Positions 25,834-34,783 are shown, counted from the first letter of the stretch. The stretch: DNA of 64,000 bases from a bacterium (GCA_020444475.1 JAHLKV010000005.1:124001-188000), one strand, 5' to 3'. Program-made: numbers and translations. Notes: generated by a model not told the origin, from the letters alone.

Positions 25834-26382
25834 ATGGCAGTCGCGAAGAAGAAAACCGCGAAGAAGGCTGCAAAGAAGAAAGTAGCCAAGAAGGCGACCA
25901 AGAAGAAAGCCACCAAGAAGGCTACCAAGAAGAAAGTCGCCAAGAAGGCAACCAAGAAGGCGACCAAGAAGAAAGTAGCCAAGAAGGCGACCAAGAAGAA
26001 AACCGCCAAGAAGAAAGTAGCCAAGAAAGCGACCAAGAAGAAAGTCGCCAAAAAGGCAACCAAGAAGAAAGTAGCCAAGAAGGCAACCAAGAAGGCCACG
26101 AAGAAAGCGCCGAAGAAGAAAGCCGCCAAGCGCAAACCGAACCCGGCTTTCATGCGCCCGATGGAGCTCTCCACTGATCTGAGCGCGGTAGTCGGCGGCA
26201 AGGCTATGCCGCGGACCGAAGTCACCAAGAAGCTGTGGGCCTATATCAAGAAGAACGGCCTCCAGGATTCGGTGAACAAGCGGATGATAAATGCCGACGA
26301 TAAGCTCAAAGCGATTTTCGGCGGCAAGAAGAAGGTCTCCATGTTCGAGATGACCAAGCTGGTCAGCAAACACATGAAGTAG
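25834..26382 (+). CDS. Nucleoid protein: histone H1-like lysine/alanine tail fused to a SWIB domain
   Basis: I start at the ATG at 25834 (182 residues) because GAAGGAG lies 6 bases upstream. Residues 4-102 are repeats of AKK, ATKKK and VAKKATKKK, as in eukaryotic H1 tails and bacterial Hc1-type proteins. Residues about 105-182 form a SWIB/MDM2-like domain ('MELSTDLSAVVG', 'TEVTKKLWAYIKKNGLQD', 'DDKLKAIF', 'MFEMTKLVSKHM'). The tail should bind DNA without sequence preference. SWIB domains mediate protein contacts in chromatin complexes and occur in chlamydial topoisomerase. Likely an abundant DNA-compacting protein; this is inferred. A terminator follows. Confidence 0.88.
   Translation: MAVAKKKTAKKAAKKKVAKKATKKKATKKATKKKVAKKATKKATKKKVAKKATKKKTAKKKVAKKATKKKVAKKATKKKVAKKATKKATKKAPKKKAAKRKPNPAFMRPMELSTDLSAVVGGKAMPRTEVTKKLWAYIKKNGLQDSVNKRMINADDKLKAIFGGKKKVSMFEMTKLVSKHMK
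25846..26126 (+). repeat. Tandem low-complexity coding repeat
   Basis: Degenerate direct repeats of units such as GCCAAGAAGGCGACCAAGAAG encode the Lys/Ala/Thr tail of the SWIB protein. The opposite strand reads as spurious Phe/Leu-rich frames. Confidence 0.85.
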
Positions 26383-26407
26383 ACTTTTCGACGTCTGTGA
26401 TTTCTCG

Positions 26408-26437
26408 ACGGGCCATCCTGATGGGTGGCCCGTTTTC
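26408..26437 (+). terminator. Rho-independent terminator after the histone-like gene
   Basis: An 11-bp stem (26408-26418 with 26423-26433, one G-T pair) around TGAT is followed by a T-run. It lies 25 bases after the stop codon. Confidence 0.82.
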
Positions 26438-26511
26438 TATTGCTTTTCCCACCCGTGCACGCCCGCTATATTGACCGGAGAAGCTGAATATTCGGTCGAG
26501 GAGGTGTGAAC

Positions 26512-28623
26512 ATGGCTCGATTCTGTCGGTTGATTCTCCTGTGCTGCGCTGCGATGGTGCTCGTATCGTTTGATCTCGCTCCCGCCGGTCCCCCGCCGCC
26601 CACCCCGGCGGACACCGTGTTTGACACGCTTCACGGGGTGGTCATTCCCGACCCCTATCGCTGGCTCGAAGACGGCGATGATCCGACCGTGCAGGAGTGG
26701 ACGAAAGAGCAGTACGCGTATTTCAAAGACTACGTCGACTCCTTCCCCGGACGCGAGGCGCTCGAAGGCGAAGTCCGCCGGCTGATGGAGATCGGTTCAG
26801 TCGGTTCCCCCGAACCGTACGGAGAATTCTACTTCTGGACCGAGCGCCATGCCGGGCAAGACCATCCGGTGGTCTATATGAAGAAAGGAATCTCCGGTGA
26901 GCCCGGGGTGCTGCTCGATCCGAATACGCTTTCCGATGACAATACGGTCGCGCTCGATTGGTATTTTTTCTCTCCCACGGGCGAACTGATGGTATACGGT
27001 CTCTCCAACTCCGGTTCGGAGCTGTCCACACTGTACCTAATGAATACGCAAACTCGAGAACTCTATCCCGACACCATCCCGCACACCAGGGCGGCGGCTA
27101 TCTCCTGGCTGGCCGACGAGAGCGGTTTCTACTACACTCGCTTCGCCGAGCCGGGATCGGTACCGGACGGAGACGAGAACTACTATCGACGTGTCTACCG
27201 CCACACCCTGGGCGAAGACTGGCGCAACGACCCACTGGTGTTCGGTGAGCAGATTGACAAGACCGCCTGGCCGTGGATATCCTGGTCGCCGGACCGCACG
27301 CGCATCTTTTTCGGCTCCTATGTCGGTTCACAGGAGACCGACCTGTATCTGGAGTCGCCCGATGGTGCGCGGCTTCTGAACGAGGGGGAAAAGGCGTATT
27401 TCTCCGTCACCCCGGCCAATGATTGCTTCTTCATTCACACCAATTTCGAGGCGCCTGCGTATCGCGTGATGCGCGCCGAGTACGACAAACCGATGCTGCA
27501 GGACTGGACCGAGATCATACCCGAGAGTGACAAAGCCATCCAGTCCGTGCAGCTAATCGCCGGGCGGCTGGTCCTGCACTCGTATCTGAGCGCCTCGAGC
27601 GTAGTGGATATCTACTCTCACGATGGGACGTTTGAGAAGACGATAGAGCTGCCGTCGATCGGCTCGGTGTCGAGTATCAACGGTCAGCCCGACGGTCAGG
27701 AGATGTTTTTCCTGTTCCAGTCGTTCAATTACCCGCCGACCGTCTTTCGCTATGACTTTTCCGACGGTAGCCTGTCCGAGTACGACCGGCTGGATGTCGA
27801 TATCGACCTGTCGAATATCGAGGTCAAGCTGGTCTGGTACGAGTCGCAGGATGGAACCAGGGTTTCGATGTTCCTGGTGGGGCCCGAGGGGCTCTCGCTG
27901 AATGGATCCAACCCGACTCTGCTCTACGGCTACGGTGGATTCAACAGCTCTCAGATTCCCTATTTTTCGAAGACACTGACGCTGTGGTTCAAGCGCGGCG
28001 GCCTTTTCGCTTACCCGCATCTACGCGGCGGCGGGGAGTACGGCGAAGCCTGGCATCGGGCCGGGATGCTTGAACGCAAGCAGAACACATTTGATGATTT
28101 CATCGCCGCGGCCGAGTATCTCTGCAGGGAAGGATACACCTCGCCCGACCTGCTCACGATCGAAGGCGGTTCCAACGGTGGGCTGCTTATCGGAGCGGTG
28201 ATTACCCAGCGGCCCGATATCTGCCGATCGGCTATCTGTGCGGTGCCGCTGCTCGATATGCTTCGCTATCACCGCTTCCTGATCGCCCGTTTCTGGATTC
28301 CGGAGTATGGTTCGGCCGATGATTCGGCGCAGTTCCAATTCCTCTACCAGTATTCACCGTACCATCGCATTGAGCCGGGGACGCACTATCCGACGTTGCT
28401 GCTGACAGCCGCCGAGTCCGACAGTCGGGTCGATCCACTTCACGCCCGCAAGTTCGCCGCGCGTTTGCAGGCCACCGATCCGGAGGCACCGATCCTGCTG
28501 CGGATCGAATCCAGGGCCGGACATGGCCAGGGGAAACCGATCAGCAAGCAGATCGAAGAGACGGTCGATGAGTGGGTGTTTGTATTCAAGTCGCTGGGGT
28601 TGTCGCTAGACGTGTCAAACTAA
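26512..28623 (+). CDS. Prolyl oligopeptidase, S9A family, secreted
   Basis: I start at the ATG at 26512 (703 residues), since GAGGAGG lies 7 bases before it; an in-frame GTG six bases earlier is less likely. A signal peptide covers about 1-25. The N-terminal propeller begins at 'DTLHGVVIPDPYRWLEDGDD', the S9A signature. The catalytic alpha/beta-hydrolase domain has the nucleophile Ser554 in 'EGGSNGGLLIG', the acid in 'AESDSRVDPLH' (about 637) and His671 in 'SRAGHGQGKP'. It cleaves short peptides after proline. Export to the periplasm distinguishes it from the cytosolic peptidases in this window. Overall length matches the family. Confidence 0.93.
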   Translation: MARFCRLILLCCAAMVLVSFDLAPAGPPPPTPADTVFDTLHGVVIPDPYRWLEDGDDPTVQEWTKEQYAYFKDYVDSFPGREALEGEVRRLMEIGSVGSPEPYGEFYFWTERHAGQDHPVVYMKKGISGEPGVLLDPNTLSDDNTVALDWYFFSPTGELMVYGLSNSGSELSTLYLMNTQTRELYPDTIPHTRAAAISWLADESGFYYTRFAEPGSVPDGDENYYRRVYRHTLGEDWRNDPLVFGEQIDKTAWPWISWSPDRTRIFFGSYVGSQETDLYLESPDGARLLNEGEKAYFSVTPANDCFFIHTNFEAPAYRVMRAEYDKPMLQDWTEIIPESDKAIQSVQLIAGRLVLHSYLSASSVVDIYSHDGTFEKTIELPSIGSVSSINGQPDGQEMFFLFQSFNYPPTVFRYDFSDGSLSEYDRLDVDIDLSNIEVKLVWYESQDGTRVSMFLVGPEGLSLNGSNPTLLYGYGGFNSSQIPYFSKTLTLWFKRGGLFAYPHLRGGGEYGEAWHRAGMLERKQNTFDDFIAAAEYLCREGYTSPDLLTIEGGSNGGLLIGAVITQRPDICRSAICAVPLLDMLRYHRFLIARFWIPEYGSADDSAQFQFLYQYSPYHRIEPGTHYPTLLLTAAESDSRVDPLHARKFAARLQATDPEAPILLRIESRAGHGQGKPISKQIEETVDEWVFVFKSLGLSLDVSN

Positions 28624-28675
28624 GGGTAGTATGGCGCGTAGACGCCCGGGAGGGGCCGGATCAGCCCGTTTTCGG

Positions 28676-28703
28676 TTGTGTTTCGGAAGCTGTTGTGTAT
28701 ATT
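28676..28703 (+). promoter_or_regulatory. Candidate promoter of the DUF1015-serA-serC operon
   Basis: TTGTGT (28676-28681) and TATATT (28698-28703) are separated by 16 bases, about 50 bases before the GTG start at 28756. Confidence 0.45.
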
Positions 28704-28755
28704 GGCGGACCTGTGAAATGGTTCACAATAGCGGTGTGTAATAGCGAGGTGAAGT

Positions 28756-30000
28756 GTGGCGATCGTTCGACCTTTTCGAGGCCTGCGGCCGACTCCTGAC
28801 AAGGCCGCCCAGGTGGCGTGTCCGCCCTATGATGTGTTGAGCAGCGAAGAAGCCCGGGCTATGGCCGAGGGAAATCCGATCACGTTCTTGCGCGTCGACA
28901 AGGCCGAACTCGAATTCCCGCCCGATTTCGACCAGTATTCCGAAGAAGTCTACCTCCGCGGCAAAGAAAACCTGTTCCGGCTCTTCAAGGACGGCGTCCT
29001 GATCCAGGATGCCACCCCCTGTCTCTACATCTATCGCCTCACCTGGCAGGGACGAAGCCAGACCGGTCTGGCCGCGCTGTCATCGGTCGATGAGTACGAC
29101 CAGGGGCTGATCAAAAAGCACGAGCATATCCGGCCGGTCAAAATGCATGACCGCGCCAACCATATTCAGACGATCGGCGCGCAGGTCGGACTCGTTTTCA
29201 CCACCTTCAAGCACTCCGACGAAATCGGCGCCGCGCTGGCGAAGGCGACCGAAGCGAAGCCCGAAGTCGATTTCGAGACCAAAGATGGTGTTCGCCAGGA
29301 GTGGTGGGTAATCAGCGACCAGAACGAAATCGACAGGATGGTCAGGGCGTTTGCGAAGCTTCCTGAGGTCTATATCGCTGACGGACATCACCGCTCCGCC
29401 GCCGCCTCCGAAGTCTGCCGCCGCATGCGCGAAGCCAACCCGAACTACACCGGCGACGAGCCGTTCAACTACTTCCTGAATGTCCTGTTCCCCGACGAGC
29501 AGCTCCGTATCCTGCCCTACAACCGGGTAGTCGCTGACCTGGGTGAGTACACGATCGACCGGTTGTTGGAGAAAGCTTCGGAGAAGTTCGAAATCTCGAA
29601 GCAGGGTGGTGACGTCGCGCCGCAGAACCCACACGAGTTCGGTGTCTACTGCGACAAGCAATGGTATCTGCTCAAGGCGAAGCCGGGGACATTCGATGCC
29701 GGCAGCCCGACCAAATCGATCGACGCGTCGATTCTGGCCGACAACTTCCTCGAGCCGCTGCTGGGAATCACCGATCCCAAGACCGACAAACGAATCGATT
29801 TCGTCGGCGGTATTCGCGGCACCAAAGAGCTGGTCAAGCTGGTGGACTCAGGAAAATACAAAATCGCCTTTTCCCTGTACGCGACTTCGGTCGCCCAACT
29901 GCTGGCCGTGGCCGATGCCGGCGAGGTCATGCCGCCCAAGTCGACCTGGTTCGAGCCGAAGCTGTTCAGCGGAATGGTTGTGCATCTGCTAACTGAGTAA
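28756..30000 (+). CDS. DUF1015 family protein in the serine biosynthesis operon
   Basis: The 414-residue product matches the DUF1015 family from the first residues ('IVRPFRGLRPTPDKAAQVACPPYDV') through 'DEYDQGLIKKHEHIRPVK', 'YIADGHHRSAAA' and 'FNYFLNVLFPD'. The start is GTG at 28756 with GAGGTGAAG just upstream. serA follows after 18 bases and serC after that, so it belongs to a serine operon. Biochemical function is not established to my knowledge. The DGHHR..A box recalls ParB/sulfiredoxin-fold free-serine kinases, which is a resemblance only. It may supply or replace a step between phosphoserine and serine. Confidence 0.85.
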   Translation: MAIVRPFRGLRPTPDKAAQVACPPYDVLSSEEARAMAEGNPITFLRVDKAELEFPPDFDQYSEEVYLRGKENLFRLFKDGVLIQDATPCLYIYRLTWQGRSQTGLAALSSVDEYDQGLIKKHEHIRPVKMHDRANHIQTIGAQVGLVFTTFKHSDEIGAALAKATEAKPEVDFETKDGVRQEWWVISDQNEIDRMVRAFAKLPEVYIADGHHRSAAASEVCRRMREANPNYTGDEPFNYFLNVLFPDEQLRILPYNRVVADLGEYTIDRLLEKASEKFEISKQGGDVAPQNPHEFGVYCDKQWYLLKAKPGTFDAGSPTKSIDASILADNFLEPLLGITDPKTDKRIDFVGGIRGTKELVKLVDSGKYKIAFSLYATSVAQLLAVADAGEVMPPKSTWFEPKLFSGMVVHLLTE

Positions 30001-30018
30001 CTTTGTGGAGATAGAGCT

Positions 30019-30903
30019 ATGCTGATTCTGATTTCCGATGCCTTCGATGACGCCCTGCCGAAAAAGCTGGCGAAGTACGGTGAAGTCACCGACGACAAGA
30101 ACCGTCTGGCCGAGGCTGAGATTGTCGTTATCCGATCCAAAACGAAGGTCAACCGCGAGTATATCGATATCGCCAAGAAGATGAAGATGGTCATTCGCGG
30201 CGGTGTCGGTCTGGACAATGTCGATCGCATTTATTGCCAGGAAAAAGGCATCATCGTACGCAACACCGCCGATGCGTCGACGACTGCGGTCGCCGAGCTG
30301 GCCTTTGCCATGATGATCTCCATGACCTGCCACATCACCACGGGCGATGCGTCGATGCGCGAAGGGAAGTGGCTGAAGAAAGAGCTGAAGCGTACCGAGT
30401 TGCACAGCAAGACGCTGGGTATTCTCGGCCTCGGCCGTATCGGTCTGGCCCTGGCCTACCGGGCCAAGGCATTCAAGATGCGCGTGCTCGGCTGGCATCC
30501 CGATGTCTATTTTACGGACTGGGCAGAGATCTGCGATTCGGTCGAAGACGTGCTGAAGCAGTCCGACTACATCTCGCTGCATATGCCGCTGCTTCCCGAC
30601 ACAAAGGGCATGATCAACAAGAACACCCTGAAGATGTTCAAAGACGGCGCGTTTCTGGTTAATACCGCGCGCGGGCAGATCTGTGTTGAAGAAGACGTCG
30701 CCGAAGCGCTCAAGAGCGGCAAGCTGGGCGGCTATGCGACCGATGTCTGGTATTCCGACCCGCCGGAAAATTCGCCGCTGTTCGACGCCCCGAACACGCT
30801 GTTCCTGCCGCACATCGGCGCGTCGACCAAGGAAAATATGGGACGTATCGGACTCATCGTCGAAAGACTGATCGCCGACTACGTCGATACCAAGAGCAAG
30901 TAG
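30019..30903 (+). CDS. serA: D-3-phosphoglycerate dehydrogenase (short form)
   Basis: The 294-residue D-2-hydroxyacid dehydrogenase has the NAD motif 'LGILGLGRIGLALAYRA' (GxGxxG), the substrate Arg region 'RGGVGLDNVD', 'NTARGQICVEE' and the catalytic His in 'LPHIGAST'. It lacks the C-terminal ACT or intervening domains of long PGDHs, so it should escape serine feedback through ACT. Position directly before serC makes 3-phosphoglycerate the likely substrate. GGAG lies about 9 bases upstream of the ATG. Confidence 0.9.
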   Translation: MLILISDAFDDALPKKLAKYGEVTDDKNRLAEAEIVVIRSKTKVNREYIDIAKKMKMVIRGGVGLDNVDRIYCQEKGIIVRNTADASTTAVAELAFAMMISMTCHITTGDASMREGKWLKKELKRTELHSKTLGILGLGRIGLALAYRAKAFKMRVLGWHPDVYFTDWAEICDSVEDVLKQSDYISLHMPLLPDTKGMINKNTLKMFKDGAFLVNTARGQICVEEDVAEALKSGKLGGYATDVWYSDPPENSPLFDAPNTLFLPHIGASTKENMGRIGLIVERLIADYVDTKSK

Positions 30904-30955
30904 GAGTTTCACACGGCCACCATATCCGATGGCTGCTGCTGAAAGAGGCAATACT

Positions 30956-32041
30956 ATGGCAAACCGCGTTTTCAATTTCAATCCCGGTCCGTCGACTCTG
31001 CCACTGGAAGTCCTGGAGAAAGTACAGGGCGAGCTTGTCGACTACCGCGGCACCGGCATGTCGATCATGGAAAGCTCGCACCGCTCGAAGGAATTCGACG
31101 AGATCAACGAGACCACCATGGCGCTCGTCCGCGAACTGTTCGGTCTTTCCGCCGACTATCACGTCCTGTTCCTCACCGGCGGCGCATCGAGCCAGTTCTT
31201 CATGCTGCCGATGAATCTGCTGAACGAGGGCGACACGGTGGCGTATGTTGATACCGGCACCTGGTCCTCGAAGGCCATCAAAGAGGCCAAGCTGTTCGGC
31301 AACGTGCACCTGGCCGGGTCATCGAAAGAGCAGGAGTACAAGTTCATCCCCAAAATGAGCGATATCCAGTTCCCCACCAACGCCCGCTATCTGCATATCA
31401 CGACCAACAACACGATCAAGGGCACCCAGTACCACAAGATCCCGGACACCGGCAAGGTGCCGCTGGTCGCCGATATGTCCTCCGACATCGCTTCGCGCAC
31501 GTTCGAGTACAGCAAGTTCACGATGTTCTACGCCGGGGCGCAGAAAAACCTCGGCCCGTCCGGTGTGACGCTGGTCTGTATGCGCGATGAGATGCTCCAG
31601 CAGTGCAAGGACACCATCCCGACCATGCTGATGTACAAGACCCACGCGGAGAAGAAGTCGCTGTACAACACCCCGCCGGCGTTTGGCATTTACATCATTA
31701 AGCTGGTCCTCGAATGGATCAAGGGCAACGGCGGTCTCGAAGGTATGGACAAGCTGAACTCCGCAAAGAAGAACCATATCTACGGCATGATCGACAAGTA
31801 TCCGGATTACTTCCGGGGGACGGTCGAGAAGGACAGCCGCTCCTGGATGAACATCACCCTCCGGCTGCCGTCGGAAGACCTCGAGAAGAAGTTTATCGCC
31901 GAGGCCAAAGAGGCCGGCTTTGTCGGTTTGAAGGGTCATCGGTCGGTCGGTGGCGTGCGTGTGTCGCTGTACAACGCGCTGCCGCTGGCAGGGGCCGAAA
32001 AACTGGCAGGCTTCATGGAAGAGTTCAAGAAGAAGAACTAG
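30956..32041 (+). CDS. serC: Phosphoserine aminotransferase
   Basis: I start at the ATG at 30956 (361 residues, the usual SerC length), with AGAGG upstream, so that the protein opens 'ANRVFNFNPGPSTLP', the family N-terminus. PLP lysine lies in 'FYAGAQKNLGPSGVTLV'; 'GTGMSIMESSHRSKEF' and 'HRSVGGVRVSLYNA' are further hallmarks. It converts 3-phosphohydroxypyruvate to phosphoserine using glutamate. No serB lies in this operon. A strong terminator follows. Confidence 0.95.
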   Translation: MANRVFNFNPGPSTLPLEVLEKVQGELVDYRGTGMSIMESSHRSKEFDEINETTMALVRELFGLSADYHVLFLTGGASSQFFMLPMNLLNEGDTVAYVDTGTWSSKAIKEAKLFGNVHLAGSSKEQEYKFIPKMSDIQFPTNARYLHITTNNTIKGTQYHKIPDTGKVPLVADMSSDIASRTFEYSKFTMFYAGAQKNLGPSGVTLVCMRDEMLQQCKDTIPTMLMYKTHAEKKSLYNTPPAFGIYIIKLVLEWIKGNGGLEGMDKLNSAKKNHIYGMIDKYPDYFRGTVEKDSRSWMNITLRLPSEDLEKKFIAEAKEAGFVGLKGHRSVGGVRVSLYNALPLAGAEKLAGFMEEFKKKN

Positions 32042-32060
32042 TCGCTCCTGTGCGATTCAG

Positions 32061-32095
32061 ACCGGCGCCGACCCCCCGTTGGCGCCGGTTTTTTT
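32061..32095 (+). terminator. Rho-independent terminator of the serine operon
   Basis: ACCGGCGCC (32061-32069) pairs perfectly with GGCGCCGGT (32081-32089) around an 11-base loop, followed by a run of seven T. It lies 20 bases after the serC stop. Confidence 0.9.
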
Positions 32096-32143
32096 GAGCC
32101 GGATTCGGCGATTTTCGCGCCTTGTCAGGATTCGACATATCTG

Positions 32144-32173
32144 TTGTTTCGTGGACTGCAGTATGTTATCTTC
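32144..32173 (+). promoter_or_regulatory. Candidate promoter of the SPT-like gene
   Basis: TTGTTT (32144-32149) and TATCTT (32168-32173) are separated by 18 bases. About 190 bases of leader separate it from the TTG start at 32366. Confidence 0.35.
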
Positions 32174-32365
32174 GATCACCTTAGGGCTGACAATCGACCC
32201 TTGCAGGATCCCGAGTCTCCGACCGTTCGCGCCGGTACCGGGCAGCGACCCGCGCTGTATGGGGACATTTTTCAATGGACTTCCGGTGAATTTCTTGACA
32301 ATATGGGCCCGATTGTGTTCACTGAGTGCTTGGATGAAAACACAACCGTGTGATAAGGAGCCAGA

Positions 32366-33592
32366 TTGCAGGCCAAAGACAATGCCGAGGTAACGTTCGT
32401 TGACCTTCTTGAGAAGTGCCGGACGTACACTGCCCCTGCCGAAGTCCGCGCGATGGGGATCTATCCGTATTTTCATCCCATCCAGTCTGCACCCGGCGAC
32501 GAGGTTATCGTTGACGGCAAACACTGCATCATGGCAGGTTCCAACAACTACCTCGGATTGGTCAATCACCCCAAGGTCAAGGAAGCTTCGGCCAAAGCTG
32601 CCATGGAGTTCGGCTCCGGCTGCACCGGCTCACGCTTCCTCAACGGGACGCTCGACCTGCACCTGGAGTTGGAGCACCGCCTGGCGAAGTTTATCGGCAA
32701 GGATCGGGCGCTTGTCTTCTCGACCGGTTTCCAGACCAATCTTGGGACAATTTCCTGCCTGGTGGGGAAAAACGACGCCATCCTGATCGACCGTCAGGAC
32801 CACGCCTGTATTGTCGACGGCGCCCGTCTCTCGCACGGCAAGCTGCACAAATTCGCCCACAACGATATGGCCGACCTCGAGCGCGTCCTGACCAACATCA
32901 GCAACAACGGACTTCGCGGCGGTTTGTTGATCGTGGTCGACGGTGTCTTCTCGATGGAAGGGGACATTTGCAAGCTTCCCGAGCTTATCAAGCTTGCCGA
33001 GAAGTTCAACGCCCGGGTGATGGTTGATGACGCTCACGCGGTGGGTGTACTCGGCCGGACCGGCGCCGGGACCGCCGAGCATTTTGACATGACCGACAGG
33101 ACCGACCTGATAGTCGGCACCTTTTCGAAGTCTTTCGCCTCGCTGGGAGGTTTCGTGGCCGGCGATGCCGCGGTGATCGAGTTTATCCAGCACACGGCGC
33201 GGTCTCTCATCTTCTCAGCCTCGATCACACCGTCCTCGGCTGCCGCCGTACTCGCGGCCTTGGACATCATCGAAGCCGAGCCGGAGCGGCGGGACAATCT
33301 GTGGCGAAACGCTCGGCGCATGCAGCGCGAGTTCAGGGCGCTGGGGCTTGATATCGGTGAGACGGAGACGCCTATCGTGCCGATCGTGGTCGGTGAAGAC
33401 CTGGAGTGCTTCGCCTTCTGGAAGGCACTCTATGACAAGGGAGTGTTTACCAATCCGGTCATTTCGCCGGCAGTGCAGCCGGGGCGGGCCATGATCCGCA
33501 CCTCATATACGGCTACCATGACCGACGAACAGCTCGATCGGGTGGTTGAGGTGGTGGGCACGGTTGCCCGCGAAAAAGGCTTGATCTCCTAG
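32366..33592 (+). CDS. Alpha-oxoamine synthase, serine palmitoyltransferase/KBL-like
   Basis: The 408-residue fold-type-I PLP enzyme has 'NNYLGLVNHPKV', 'GSGCTGSRFLNGTLDLHLELE', 'FSTGFQTNLG', 'DDAHAVGVLG' and the PLP lysine K255 in 'VGTFSKSFASLGGFVAGD'. The TFSKSFAS..GGF form resembles bacterial serine palmitoyltransferases more than KBL (which has GTLGKA.GG). It would condense an acyl-CoA with an amino acid, serine being the best guess. The start is TTG at 32366, fixed by AAGGAG 5 bases upstream. A GNAT-fold gene starts 4 bases after its stop, suggesting a two-step lipid pathway. The neighbouring serine operon could feed it. 2-amino-3-ketobutyrate ligase remains possible. Confidence 0.82.
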   Translation: MQAKDNAEVTFVDLLEKCRTYTAPAEVRAMGIYPYFHPIQSAPGDEVIVDGKHCIMAGSNNYLGLVNHPKVKEASAKAAMEFGSGCTGSRFLNGTLDLHLELEHRLAKFIGKDRALVFSTGFQTNLGTISCLVGKNDAILIDRQDHACIVDGARLSHGKLHKFAHNDMADLERVLTNISNNGLRGGLLIVVDGVFSMEGDICKLPELIKLAEKFNARVMVDDAHAVGVLGRTGAGTAEHFDMTDRTDLIVGTFSKSFASLGGFVAGDAAVIEFIQHTARSLIFSASITPSSAAAVLAALDIIEAEPERRDNLWRNARRMQREFRALGLDIGETETPIVPIVVGEDLECFAFWKALYDKGVFTNPVISPAVQPGRAMIRTSYTATMTDEQLDRVVEVVGTVAREKGLIS

Positions 33593-33595
33593 CGC

Positions 33596-34723
33596 ATGGC
33601 ATCGGTGGACGTCATCGAGGTTGAGTCTAAGGCTCAACTCAAGCAGTTCATAACGCTGCCCAATCGCCTGTACGCGAACGAGCCTCATTATGTCACTCCG
33701 CTGCTCTCCGAGCGGCTGGAATTTTTCGACAAAGCCAAAAACCCCTTCTACAAGACAGCGAGTACCAAGCTCTTCCTTGCGGTTCGTGATGGCGAGGTGG
33801 TCGGCCGCTGTGCGACCTGCATCAACTATGCCCACAATAATTTCCACATGGAAAAGACGGGCTTTTTCGGATTTTTTGATACTATTGACGATTTCGAGGT
33901 GGCGCGTCCGCTGCTCAAGGTGGCGATGATCACCCTCAAGAAGGCCGGCATGGACAAGATGCGGGGGCCGATGAACTTCTCGACCAACCACGAAATCGGT
34001 TTCCTGATCGACGGTTTCGACTCACCCCCGGTTATCATGATGCCCTACAACCATGCTTACCAGCCGCGTCTGGCAGAACAGTTCGGCATGAAGAAGGTCA
34101 TGGACCTGTATGCTTTCAGGCTCGTCAAAGAGAAGGAGCTGGCGCCGCGTGTGGTGCGGGTGGTTGAGAAGCTCCAGAAGCGGTCAAGTATCAAGCTTCG
34201 CAATATCCGCATGAATGAGTTTGATGCGGAAATCAGACGCGTCAAGGAAGTCTACAACCAGGCCTGGCAATACAACTGGGGATTTGTGCCGCTCGATGAC
34301 GATGAGTTTGCGTATATCGCACGCGGCATGAAGCAGATTGTCGATCCGGATCTGGTGTTCATGGCCGAACACGAGGGCAAACCGGTGGCGTTTCTGCTGG
34401 CCCTCCCGGATATCAACCAGGCGCTGATCAAGCTGAAAGGCCGCCTGCTGCCGTTTGGCCTGCTCAAGCTGCTCTGGCATACCAAGGTCAGAAATAAAGT
34501 TGATGGTCTCCGGATGATCACCATGGGTGTGGTTCCCGATTTCCAGAAACGGGCGATCGACTCCATGATGTATGTCGCGATGTTCAAAAAAGGCGTCGAA
34601 AAAGGCTACACCTGGGCCGAGCTGTCCTGGATTCTGGAGACCAATCACCTCGTCATAAGCGCCGTCAAGCAGATGGGCGCGGAACTGCATAAGAAGTACC
34701 GCCTGGTCGAGATGCCCATCTGA
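33596..34723 (+). CDS. GNAT-fold acyltransferase family protein paired with the SPT-like enzyme
   Basis: The 375-residue product opens with 'FITLPNRLYANEPHYVTPLL' and contains 'FFGFFDTIDDFEVA', 'MRGPMNFSTNHEIGFLIDGFD' and 'IMMPYNHAYQPRLAEQFGM', a conserved family of large GNAT-like proteins. The C-terminal half ('RMITMGVVPDFQKRAIDSMM', 'ELSWILETNHLVISAVKQMG') is the acetyl/acyl-CoA-binding GNAT core. It starts 3 bases past the preceding stop, so translation is coupled. Bacterial ceramide synthases also belong to the GNAT fold, so N-acylation of a sphingoid base is a reasonable hypothesis; it is inference from context only. Confidence 0.75.
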   Translation: MASVDVIEVESKAQLKQFITLPNRLYANEPHYVTPLLSERLEFFDKAKNPFYKTASTKLFLAVRDGEVVGRCATCINYAHNNFHMEKTGFFGFFDTIDDFEVARPLLKVAMITLKKAGMDKMRGPMNFSTNHEIGFLIDGFDSPPVIMMPYNHAYQPRLAEQFGMKKVMDLYAFRLVKEKELAPRVVRVVEKLQKRSSIKLRNIRMNEFDAEIRRVKEVYNQAWQYNWGFVPLDDDEFAYIARGMKQIVDPDLVFMAEHEGKPVAFLLALPDINQALIKLKGRLLPFGLLKLLWHTKVRNKVDGLRMITMGVVPDFQKRAIDSMMYVAMFKKGVEKGYTWAELSWILETNHLVISAVKQMGAELHKKYRLVEMPI

Positions 34724-34783
34724 CAGGCTCGGCGTTCCGGATTGGTATTGGACAAACCCCGCTCCTTAATCGTATCTTCTGGT

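Noticed and set aside
25800..26373. Phe/Leu-rich frames opposite the histone-like gene resembling membrane proteins
   Set aside because: They are the reverse reading of the AAG-rich Lys/Ala repeat.
32144..32353. 69-residue plus-strand frame just before the SPT-like gene
   Set aside because: Begins at a TTG inside the candidate promoter, with no ribosome site and no family resemblance.
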